NCBI GenBank assembly: GCA_902795715.1
Contig: CADBME010000120.1
Location: 1-16,963 of the forward strand
Reading direction: 5' to 3'
From: an uncultured Lachnospiraceae bacterium
Lineage (GTDB): Bacteria; Bacillota_A; Clostridia; Lachnospirales; Lachnospiraceae
DNA: 16,963 bases
In this document: one piece after another, positions 1 through 6,171 of the stretch
How positions within the stretch are numbered: position 1 is the stretch's first letter
How the letters are laid out: each line of letters opens with the position of its first letter
Notes under the pieces: generated by a model
The model's database searches: none
Seen by the model: only the letters and a program-made list of their open reading frames with translations
What the model was told of the DNA's origin: nothing
Translations under genes and position numbers: made by a program

Positions 1-33
1 AAAAAATTTACATTACAAAGGGAGGATCATCTT

Positions 34-321
34 ATGTTTGAACTGTTAGAAAAGATCAACTGGAAAAGAGTTGGAACATTTGCAGGGGGTGTATTGTTTG
101 GTACCGCAGGAATTCGGGCCTTGTCCGGAAGAGATGCCAAAAAAGTCTATACCCATACGACAGCTGCTCTTCTTCGGGCTAAAGATTGTGTTATGGATCG
201 GGTAACCATCATCCAGGAGAATGTCGAAGACATCTATGAGGGAGCCATGCAGATTAACGAAGAGAGAATCGTTGCAGAGGAGTATGAAGATCTTCCGGAA
301 GACGGGACCGAGGTGGAGTAA
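34..321 (+). CDS. DUF6110-family small membrane-associated protein
   Basis: This is a 95-residue protein. An N-terminal segment with a short glycine-rich hydrophobic stretch (about residues 14-32, containing FAGGVLFGTAG) is followed by an Ala/Lys-rich helix (about 35-80) and an acidic tail (about 80-95). The pattern matches DUF6110 proteins as I recall them, which sit beside heavy-metal P-type ATPases in Clostridia. A GGGAGG ribosome binding site at 20-25 lies 8 bases before the ATG. The stop codon (319-321) directly abuts the start of the ATPase gene, which implies translational coupling and a shared role in metal export. The layout resembles the actinobacterial PacL (DUF1490) proteins that scaffold CtpC-type ATPases; that likeness is inference. 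The function of DUF6110 itself is not known to me. Confidence 0.8.
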   Translation: MFELLEKINWKRVGTFAGGVLFGTAGIRALSGRDAKKVYTHTTAALLRAKDCVMDRVTIIQENVEDIYEGAMQINEERIVAEEYEDLPEDGTEVE

Positions 322-2412
322 TTGAAATTCTGCATTAAAGATGAGATAGCAGGCCGGATCCGTGTTCATCTGGACCGGAAAAAGCTTGACTGTGGCCAGG
401 CGGATTTCCTGCAAAGATTTTTGGAAGAGATTCCCGGGGTATACAGAGTCAAAGTCTATGAGCGGACAGCCGATGCTGCGATTTCTTATCGGGAAGACCG
501 GAAAAGGAATATTCGGGAGGGCCTTCTCCTTTCACTTCGGCATTTTGAATTCCCCTTGGAATCAGATATAGAAGGAGTGGAAAGGATACAATCCGGGAGA
601 GCCATGAACAAAGCTTATAAGGAGCGGCTGATTCAGAAGATCCTGATGTGGTTGGGCTGCCGGGCATTTCTCCCCAGGCCCTTATGTGCTCTTCGCATTG
701 GATTAAAGTCACTGTCCTTCCTAAGGAAAGGTCTCTGCTCCCTGAAAAAAGGCAGGCTGGAAGTTGAAGTGCTCGATGCAGCAGCGATAACAGCCTCCAT
801 ACTTCGGGGAGATTACGCTACTGCGGGATCGGTCATGATGCTTCTTGAGATCGGAGAGATCCTGGAAGAATGGACACACAAAAAATCGGTGGATGACCTG
901 GCCCGTACCATGGCTATCCATGTTGATAAGGTCTGGATGCTATCAGAAGAGAAGGAAGTCCTCGTTCCTTGTGATCGGATTCATGAGAATGATTGCATTC
1001 ATATCCATACGGGAAATGTCATCCCCTTTGATGGCCTGGTGATTTCAGGAGAGGCCATGGTTAACCAGGCATCTTTGACCGGTGAAGGCCTTCCGGTCCG
1101 CAGATGTGAAGGAAACACGGTCTTTGCCGGTACTGTGGCAGAAGAAGGGGACCTTGTGATTCGTGTAAAACAGGCATCCGGAGGAAGCCGTTATGAGAAG
1201 ATCATCACCATGATCGAGGAATCTGAAAAACTAAAATCAAATCTGGAAAGCCAGGCAGAACAACTGGCGGACCGGTTGGTTCCTTATACTTTTCTTGGGA
1301 CAGGCCTTGTTTACATTCTGACCAGGAATGTAACAAGAGCTTTGTCTATCCTCATGGTTGATTTCTCCTGCGCCCTGAAGCTGGCTATGCCCATCTCTGT
1401 GCTCTCAGCGATCCGGGAGGCAGGCAGGTACGGCATGACGGTAAAAGGGGGTAAGTTTCTTGAGACTGCGGCGGAAGCGGATACGATCGTATTTGATAAA
1501 ACGGGAACACTGACCAAAGCTTCTCCCAGGGTAGCGGATGTGGTGCCTTTTGGCAAATGGGATTCACAGGAAGCCCTTCGCCTTGCTGCCTGTCTGGAGG
1601 AGCATTTCCCTCATTCTATTGCCAGGGCGGTGGTGGATGAAGCTTCCGTCCGGAATCTTCATCACGATGAGATGCATTCAAAGGTGGATTACATTGTTGC
1701 CCACGGAATCTCAACTTTTATTGAAAAGAAGAAGGCGGTCATAGGGAGCTATCACTTTATATTTGAAGATGAGGGCTGCGAGATTCCACGAGGAGAAAAA
1801 AGAAAGTTTAATAACCTTCCTGATCAGTACTCCCACCTCTATCTCGCAGTAGAAGGAAAGCTGGCTGCAGTGATCCTTATTGAAGATCCTCTCCGGGAAG
1901 AAGCCGCTGATGTAATTCATGGGCTGAAAGAGGCCGGATTCTCCCAGATTGTGATGATGACCGGGGATAGTGAAAGAACGGCAGCCGTTGTAGCAAAAGA
2001 GGTCGGTGTCGATCGTTATTATTCCGAGGTACTGCCCGAGGATAAAGCCCTTTTTGTAAAAGAGGAGCGCAAAAAGGGGCATTGTGTCATGATGATCGGC
2101 GACGGGATTAATGATTCCCCTGCCCTGTCTGCGGCGGATGTCGGTGTCGCCATCAGCGACGGCGCAGCGATTGCCCGGGAAATCGCGGATATCACCTTGG
2201 GAGGAGACGATCTTTATAGCCTGATCAGGCTCCGTCTGCTCAGCAAGATGCTTATGAGACGGATCCGGAAAAACTACCGGTCTATTGTGGGAATCAATTC
2301 CACTTTGATTGCTTTAGGTATCGCAGGAATCATACAGCCGACAACATCTGCTCTTTTCCATAATGCGACGACACTTGGGATAGGTATGAGAAGCATGACT
2401 GATCTCTTATAA
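322..2412 (+). CDS. Heavy-metal translocating P1B-type ATPase
   Basis: This 696-residue membrane pump would move a metal ion out of the cell using ATP. Visible motifs are the actuator TGE (residues 253-255), the phosphorylated aspartate in DKTGTLT (D392), and the hinge GDGINDSPAL (from G593). The N-terminus (1-70) resembles an HMA-like fold but has no CxxC metal site. The transmembrane metal-site motif, normally CPC or CPH, here reads SCALKLAMP (C350, K353, P357), so the usual proline before the cysteine is missing. The metal therefore cannot be assigned by class rules. Translation starts at TTG 322, immediately after the upstream stop, with GAGGTGGAG at 310-318 as the ribosome binding site; no ATG start is available. 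The carboxy-terminus keeps two membrane helices and the NATTLGIGMRSM segment typical of the family. Confidence 0.93.
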   Translation: MKFCIKDEIAGRIRVHLDRKKLDCGQADFLQRFLEEIPGVYRVKVYERTADAAISYREDRKRNIREGLLLSLRHFEFPLESDIEGVERIQSGRAMNKAYKERLIQKILMWLGCRAFLPRPLCALRIGLKSLSFLRKGLCSLKKGRLEVEVLDAAAITASILRGDYATAGSVMMLLEIGEILEEWTHKKSVDDLARTMAIHVDKVWMLSEEKEVLVPCDRIHENDCIHIHTGNVIPFDGLVISGEAMVNQASLTGEGLPVRRCEGNTVFAGTVAEEGDLVIRVKQASGGSRYEKIITMIEESEKLKSNLESQAEQLADRLVPYTFLGTGLVYILTRNVTRALSILMVDFSCALKLAMPISVLSAIREAGRYGMTVKGGKFLETAAEADTIVFDKTGTLTKASPRVADVVPFGKWDSQEALRLAACLEEHFPHSIARAVVDEASVRNLHHDEMHSKVDYIVAHGISTFIEKKKAVIGSYHFIFEDEGCEIPRGEKRKFNNLPDQYSHLYLAVEGKLAAVILIEDPLREEAADVIHGLKEAGFSQIVMMTGDSERTAAVVAKEVGVDRYYSEVLPEDKALFVKEERKKGHCVMMIGDGINDSPALSAADVGVAISDGAAIAREIADITLGGDDLYSLIRLRLLSKMLMRRIRKNYRSIVGINSTLIALGIAGIIQPTTSALFHNATTLGIGMRSMTDLL

Positions 2413-2425
2413 GGAGGAAACAGAC

Positions 2426-2443
2426 ATGCGCCTGTTGTTATAG
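2426..2443 (+). other. Orphan ribosome binding site with five-codon ORF (MRLLL)
   Basis: Overlapping the ATPase stop there is a perfect AAGGAGG (2411-2417), and 8 bases later an ATG. The ORF it opens has five codons (MRLLL) and then a stop. Such a strong site on so short an ORF suggests the 5' end of a third operon gene whose body has been lost. A tiny leader peptide is the alternative. A terminator follows 15 bases later. Confidence 0.5.
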
Positions 2444-2457
2444 ACTAAATAAGTATT

Positions 2458-2495
2458 ATCTGCTTGTGCTTTCAATGGCATAGGCAGATTTTTTT
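2458..2495 (+). terminator. Rho-independent terminator after the P-type ATPase
   Basis: A 12-bp stem (2458-2469 with 2478-2489, including two G-U pairs and an ATCTGC/GCAGAT base) closes an 8-base loop and runs into seven T residues (2489-2495). It separates the ATPase operon from the DUF134 operon. Confidence 0.88.
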
Positions 2496-2521
2496 ATCCC
2501 ACGATTCTTTTGGCGGTAAAT

Positions 2522-2582
2522 GTTATTGACATATGCCAGAAATAAATTTATACTAAATGCAGTTATTGACATATGCCAGAAA
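2522..2582 (+). repeat. Two 21-bp direct repeats, probable tandem operators
   Basis: Identical 21-base copies lie at 2522-2542 and 2562-2582, exactly 40 bases apart. Each contains the near-palindrome TGACATATGCCA (2527-2538 and 2567-2578), which has one mismatched pair. One copy covers the -35 box and the other covers the predicted transcription start. This fits a repressor that binds two sites on nearly the same DNA face. Autoregulation by the helix-turn-helix DUF134 protein encoded just downstream is the simplest inference. Confidence 0.75.
2526..2554 (+). promoter_or_regulatory. Sigma-A-type promoter of the DUF134-NifX/chromate operon
   Basis: TTGACA at 2526-2531 is separated by exactly 17 bases from TATACT at 2549-2554, which is close to the housekeeping consensus. 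Initiation is predicted near 2561. The -35 box lies inside the first of two identical 21-base repeats, so a repressor bound there would compete with RNA polymerase. Confidence 0.85.
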
Positions 2583-2592
2583 GGAAACGCTT

Positions 2593-3321
2593 ATGGCCAG
2601 ACCAAAAAGATGCAGAAAAATATGCGGATATCCTGATTATTGGAGTTTTGTCCCTGAGGGTTCAGACGGAGCAGAGACAATTGTTTTCATGCTGGATGAA
2701 TTTGAGTCAATACGGCTGATCGATTATCAGAAACTGACTCAGGAAGAATGTGCAGAGGCTATGGGAGTTTCGAGGGCTACAGTAACCAACATTTATGAAA
2801 ATGCAAGGTATAAAATTGCAGATGCTATGGTAAACGGAAAAAGAATCCGGATCACAGGTGGTTCTTACAGAATAGATTCCATACCTGCAAGCGCACAATT
2901 AGGCCAAAAAGGAGACGATATTATGAGGATTGCGGTAACTTACGAAAATGGAATGGTCGGACAGCATTTCGGGAGAACAGAACATTTCAAGATTTATGAT
3001 ATAGCAGATGGGACAATAAACAGTTCGAAAATAATTGATACCAACGGAACCGGTCACGGCGCTCTTGCAGGTTTCCTCCGTGCGGCAGAGGTTGAAACAC
3101 TGATCTGCGGAGGAATTGGTATGGGAGCCAGATTGGCATTGCAGGAAGTCGGGATCAGACTGTTTCCTGGAGTGAAGGGAGATGCTGATGCAGTGGTAAA
3201 TGATTACCTTGCCGATAAACTTAACTATAATCCCGATACGGAATGCCATCATCATGATCATGAACACGGCGAAGGTCATGACTGCCATCACGGTAACTGC
3301 GGGTCCCATGGATGTCATTAA
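2593..3321 (+). CDS. DUF134 (UPF0251) regulator fused to NifX/FeMo-cofactor-type domain with His/Cys-rich tail
   Basis: This 242-residue protein has three parts. Residues 1-100 are a UPF0251/DUF134 domain opening with MARPKRCRKICGYPD and carrying a sigma-70-region-4-like helix-turn-helix (TQEECAEAMGVSRATVTNIY). Residues 111-210 are a dinitrogenase iron-molybdenum-cofactor (NifX/NifB C-terminal) domain with GQHFGRTEHFKIYD and CGGIGMGA. Residues 217-242 hold 10 His and 4 Cys. Start 2593 is chosen because the family begins MARPKR, AAGGAAA at 2581-2587 precedes it, and the longer in-frame ATG at 2557 lies upstream of the predicted transcription start. It probably senses or binds a metal or oxyanion cofactor and controls its own operon, which includes the chromate transporters. 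Domain identity is firm; ligand and DNA target are inferred. Confidence 0.9.
   Translation: MARPKRCRKICGYPDYWSFVPEGSDGAETIVFMLDEFESIRLIDYQKLTQEECAEAMGVSRATVTNIYENARYKIADAMVNGKRIRITGGSYRIDSIPASAQLGQKGDDIMRIAVTYENGMVGQHFGRTEHFKIYDIADGTINSSKIIDTNGTGHGALAGFLRAAEVETLICGGIGMGARLALQEVGIRLFPGVKGDADAVVNDYLADKLNYNPDTECHHHDHEHGEGHDCHHGNCGSHGCH
2906..2925 (+). promoter_or_regulatory. Strong internal ribosome binding site and ATG before the NifX domain
   Basis: Inside the fusion gene, AAAAAGGAG (2906-2914) sits 8 bases before an in-frame ATG (2923) that opens exactly at the first residue of the NifX-type domain (M111). It would give a separate 132-residue NifX protein with the His/Cys tail. It is either a relic of two genes that fused or an active second start. 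Confidence 0.6.
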
Positions 3322-3923
3322 AGAGCTCAGATAAGAAAGGGAATCTGCTTCCGGACCTTTTTTTCACATTTGCCAAAATCGGATTATTTACTTTTGGCGG
3401 CGGATATGCAATGATTGCAATTATTGAAGATTCTTGTGTGGAAAGGAAGGAGTGGATTACTCATGATGAAATGATGGATGTTGCCGTGATTGCGGAGTCC
3501 ACGCCGGGATCGATCGCCATCAACTGTGCGACATTCGTTGGATATAAACAGAGAGGTTTTTTGGGGGCTTTGGTTGCAACAGCAGGGATGATACTTCCCT
3601 CATTCTGCATCATTTTCCTGATTTCCAGATTCCTGGATAACTTTTTGGAAATCATCTGGATAGCAAATGCTTTTCGGGGAATAAAGATTGCCGTGGGAAT
3701 TTTGATCATTGAAGCCGCGGTCAGGATGATATCGAAAATGCAAAAGAAACTGCTGCCCCGGCTTATTCTGATATGCTCCTGTACTGCAATGCTTCTGATT
3801 GACTTTCTGGCACTGCATATCTCTTCGATTATCCTGATGCTGGTAGCTGCAGTTATCAGCCTGGCCATTTATCTGATCAGAGGAAAGGCATGTAAGGGGG
3901 AAACGGAGAATGATATATCTTGA
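3312..3923 (+). CDS. Chromate transporter, first half-size subunit (ChrA family)
   Basis: This 203-residue membrane protein shows the ChrA family marks: KIGLFTFGGGYAMIA near the N-terminus, then ESTPGSIAINCATFVGY, followed by several hydrophobic helices. It matches the short, one-domain members that work in pairs, as in Bacillus subtilis YwrB/YwrA, which exchange chromate or a similar oxyanion across the membrane. The start overlaps the end of the DUF134-NifX gene by 10 bases and has only a weak ribosome binding site, so translation is probably coupled. The real physiological anion may be something other than chromate, since the partner gene is a metal-cofactor-type regulator. Confidence 0.9.
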   Translation: MSLKSSDKKGNLLPDLFFTFAKIGLFTFGGGYAMIAIIEDSCVERKEWITHDEMMDVAVIAESTPGSIAINCATFVGYKQRGFLGALVATAGMILPSFCIIFLISRFLDNFLEIIWIANAFRGIKIAVGILIIEAAVRMISKMQKKLLPRLILICSCTAMLLIDFLALHISSIILMLVAAVISLAIYLIRGKACKGETENDIS

Positions 3924-4476
3924 ATTGTTTATTGGATTTCTTCAAGTCGGCATGTTTTCTTTCGGAGGGGCTTATGGAGCAATTCCGCTGGTCAGAGATG
4001 TGGTGCTGCATTACGGATGGCTAAATGAAGACATGCTGACATACATGATTGCGGTCAGTGAGAGTACACCGGGACCGATTATGCTGAATATGGCAACCTA
4101 TGTGGGGAGTTCACAGGCGGGAATACCTGGAGCCCTGGTCGCAACTTTTGCGGTCGTGCTTCCCTCATTCGTGATTATTCTCCTGATTATGGTTCTGCTG
4201 AAATTATTATTGAAAAAGCCGGCTATACAGGCAATATTAGATGGCTTGAAGCCTTGTATCGAGGGAATCATACTTGCAACGGGCGTCTATTTCACAGTTT
4301 CAAACTGCATGGTAAAAGACCAGGCTCTGCCGGTAAGAATCTCGTCTATAGTAATGACTGTGGGTTTAGCAGGGATATATTTTGGACTAAAAAAGTATAC
4401 AAAGAAGGGATTACCGCCAATCGCACTGATCAGTATATCTGCTCTGGCAGGAGTGGTTGTGTTTGGCTTGATCTAA
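3910..4476 (+). CDS. Chromate transporter, second half-size subunit (ChrA family)
   Basis: This 188-residue membrane protein is homologous to the preceding one. It has VGMFSFGGAYGAIPLVRD and SESTPGPIMLNMATYVG in the same positions, then hydrophobic helices to the C-terminus. It overlaps the first subunit by 14 bases in a different frame and has its own AAGGGGG/GGAGA ribosome binding region at about 3894-3909. This supports a genuine two-gene pair rather than a frameshifted long ChrA. The two probably assemble as an antiparallel heterodimer, as proposed for paired short ChrA proteins. Confidence 0.9.
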   Translation: MIYLELFIGFLQVGMFSFGGAYGAIPLVRDVVLHYGWLNEDMLTYMIAVSESTPGPIMLNMATYVGSSQAGIPGALVATFAVVLPSFVIILLIMVLLKLLLKKPAIQAILDGLKPCIEGIILATGVYFTVSNCMVKDQALPVRISSIVMTVGLAGIYFGLKKYTKKGLPPIALISISALAGVVVFGLI

Positions 4477-4526
4477 AGCTTTGTAAAAACCGTTAGAATA
4501 AGCCCATAGAAAGAATTTTATATATT

Positions 4527-4572
4527 AAACATCAACCTTGGGACGGACACATGGATGGTTCCTATGATGTTT
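4527..4572 (+). promoter_or_regulatory. Inverted repeat upstream of the amidase gene
   Basis: AAACATCA (4527-4534) and TGATGTTT (4565-4572) form a perfect 8-bp stem. An inner ACC/GGT pairing (4535-4537 with 4557-4559) is possible, with a bulge. It ends 37 bases before the amidase start and has no T-run, so it is not an ordinary terminator. It could be an operator or a leader RNA fold. Confidence 0.35.
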
Positions 4573-4609
4573 GAGAAGTAGGGACAGGAAAGGAAAATGT
4601 GGACTAAAG

Positions 4610-5320
4610 ATGTGTACAAGCATTGTTGTAAATAAGAATAAAACTATCGTAGGATGGAATCTGGATCTTTTGGATATGGAGTACAGAGTACGCCCGGAAG
4701 AAAAAGGAGTTTATATCGAAGTGAATGACGCCATTGAAGGCTGGATGCCTCTGTTCGGAGCCAATTCCCGTGGGGACTTTGTCGGGATGCCCACTTGCTG
4801 GCCATTTGACGAACGATCTGATCCGACAGGGCCCGGAGAAAATATAATCATGCTGGATATTGATTTGTTGCTGCAGAAAAAGACCCTGCAGGAAATCCGG
4901 GAGATCGCAGAAGAAAACCCTGTGTTCAGTATTCCCGGACTTACCTTTATGTCCGCCCTGTCAGACGCAGAAGGTAATGTGCTTCACATTATACCGGGCC
5001 AGGGATGTGAATACTACCAAAAGCCGGAATTTAAGATTCTGACAAACTTCTCGCCATATAAGCAGGATTCAGAGAAACATCCCTGGATGGGGTGGGACAG
5101 GTATCATAAAGCAGAAAGCATGCTGAAAGAAGCAGCTGATGATTTTGATGTCTATGACTGTTTTGAGATACTGAAAGCGGTTTCACAGGAAGTTTGTCCG
5201 ACCCTTGTGTCCATGGTATATGACGTGACTGAGAAGACTGTGTGGTGGTGTGAAAACCGGGATTGGGAGAAGATAAACAAGATACACCTTGCTTTTGTTT
5301 CAGCTGATAGTTATAATTAA
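4610..5320 (+). CDS. Linear amide C-N hydrolase-like Ntn hydrolase (choloylglycine hydrolase/acylase superfamily)
   Basis: This 236-residue protein would split a linear amide bond. Start 4610 is chosen because it gives MCTSIVV: removal of Met exposes Cys2, the N-terminal nucleophile of this superfamily. The in-frame TTG at 4571 would bury that cysteine behind 13 residues. Other matches are GWNLDLLD (Asp19, in the place of the conserved RNxD/NLD loop, with Trp where bile-salt hydrolases have Arg), LTNFSP (Asn146) and ENRDW (Arg217). It is clearly shorter than the roughly 320 residues of typical bile-salt hydrolases or penicillin V acylases. There is no signal peptide, so it acts in the cytoplasm. 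The substrate cannot be told from sequence; small N-acyl amino acids are one possibility. Confidence 0.75.
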   Translation: MCTSIVVNKNKTIVGWNLDLLDMEYRVRPEEKGVYIEVNDAIEGWMPLFGANSRGDFVGMPTCWPFDERSDPTGPGENIIMLDIDLLLQKKTLQEIREIAEENPVFSIPGLTFMSALSDAEGNVLHIIPGQGCEYYQKPEFKILTNFSPYKQDSEKHPWMGWDRYHKAESMLKEAADDFDVYDCFEILKAVSQEVCPTLVSMVYDVTEKTVWWCENRDWEKINKIHLAFVSADSYN

Positions 5321-5418
5321 TAATAATAAGCCAGGTCCACAAGTCAAAGCTGCAAGATGATACAAAAAACCAGGCCTTTAAAAAGAACATATTAATCATT
5401 AAATAAAGGAAAGGTATC

Positions 5419-5454
5419 ATGAAGTTTGTTCATAGCCATTTGTTATTTGGCTAA
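5419..5454 (+). CDS. 11-residue leader ORF coupled to the lipoprotein gene
   Basis: The sequence AGGAAAGG (5407-5414) precedes ATG 5419, which opens a peptide MKFVHSHLLFG. Its TAA (5452-5454) overlaps by one base the ATG of the lipoprotein gene (TAATG). That ATG has no ribosome binding site of its own upstream, so the leader could feed ribosomes to it or regulate it. A real peptide function is not implied. Confidence 0.4.
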   Translation: MKFVHSHLLFG

Positions 5455-6023
5455 TGAGAAAGGAGGAGAGGACAATTAAAACAAAATATGCAGCATGGAT
5501 AATGGTATTGATCATGGTAATTGCAGCACTGGCCGGGTGTGGTTCTGCCGGCAAGGAGCAGACAGGTGACCAATCAGGCGAGGCCGGGCAGGAGCCGTCC
5601 GCATCCGTGGAGCTGACTACTCCATCAGGGGTTAAGCTCACTCTGACTCACGTATCCGCTGATGATTTCAAAGCTCAGGATGACGGAGTAATCGTGAACA
5701 CTCGTATCGGAACAACAGTCCACAAGTCCGGATCGCAGTTTACTGAGGGGAGTGGTTTGAGCCTGAGTAATATGCGCAATACCGAACAGTATGAGAAGCC
5801 CATGGTAGCATTTACTTATGAAGTTGACGGCGGCGGAGACCCGGCCGATGCTATCGGCGAGATTGGGGAAACGACGAAGCTAATTATCGATGGTAATGAC
5901 TACTCTGTCGATGTGGCATGGATTACTGACGAAATGGGATGTTTTATCTTCGACTGCGACGAGATTCCCGAGACAGATGCACTTTTTATTGTGGAGGACG
6001 GTTCTCTCCGGATCACTCCCTAG
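5454..6023 (+). CDS. Uncharacterised lipoprotein
   Basis: This protein has 189 residues if started at ATG 5454. A basic N-terminus and hydrophobic core (residues 13-27) end in the lipobox LAGC, with Cys29 as the expected lipidation site, so it should be anchored outside the cell membrane. A low-complexity Gly/Glu/Ser linker follows (about 30-50), then a folded-looking acidic domain (about 52-189) rich in beta-prone stretches. I do not recognise the domain. The start is uncertain: a strong AGGAGG (5460-5465) lies just inside the reading frame, 9 bases before an in-frame ATT (5475), which would give a more ordinary signal peptide beginning (M)KTKYAAW. Confidence 0.75.
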   Translation: MRKEERTIKTKYAAWIMVLIMVIAALAGCGSAGKEQTGDQSGEAGQEPSASVELTTPSGVKLTLTHVSADDFKAQDDGVIVNTRIGTTVHKSGSQFTEGSGLSLSNMRNTEQYEKPMVAFTYEVDGGGDPADAIGEIGETTKLIIDGNDYSVDVAWITDEMGCFIFDCDEIPETDALFIVEDGSLRITP

Positions 6024-6085
6024 GATGGAAGTTGATCAGAAGGATCGTTTTGAAATATCAAGAATCCATTATTCCAAGTCTTGAT

Positions 6086-6102
6086 GGATGATTTTATCAT
6101 CC
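6086..6102 (+). other. Short perfect hairpin between lipoprotein and Tm-1-like gene
   Basis: GGATGAT and ATCATCC form a 7-bp stem around a TTT loop. No T-run follows, so it is not a standard terminator on this strand. A weak terminator, mRNA-stabilising hairpin or operator are all possible. The rest of the 6024-6171 gap shows nothing distinct. Confidence 0.35.
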
Positions 6103-6171
6103 TCCCGAATAAGGAAATGGTAAAATAATAATCAGATTTCTATGTTTTTTACCGATATTCGGAGATGGATG

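Noticed and set aside
46..414. Minus-strand ORF of 122 codons opposite the DUF6110 gene, and other minus-strand ORFs throughout
   Set aside because: They lie opposite well-supported genes, show no recognisable domains and have skewed compositions typical of antisense frames.
2557..2592. Longer N-terminus for the DUF134-NifX protein starting at ATG 2557
   Set aside because: This start would precede the predicted transcription start (about 2561) and lies in the operator repeat; the family begins MARPKR, matching 2593.
3312..4476. A single long ChrA broken by a frameshift
   Set aside because: The second half has its own start and ribosome binding region and each half carries a complete one-domain ChrA signature, as in known two-gene pairs.
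4571..4609. TTG start giving 13 extra residues on the amidase
   Set aside because: It would hide the N-terminal nucleophile cysteine that must follow the initiating Met.
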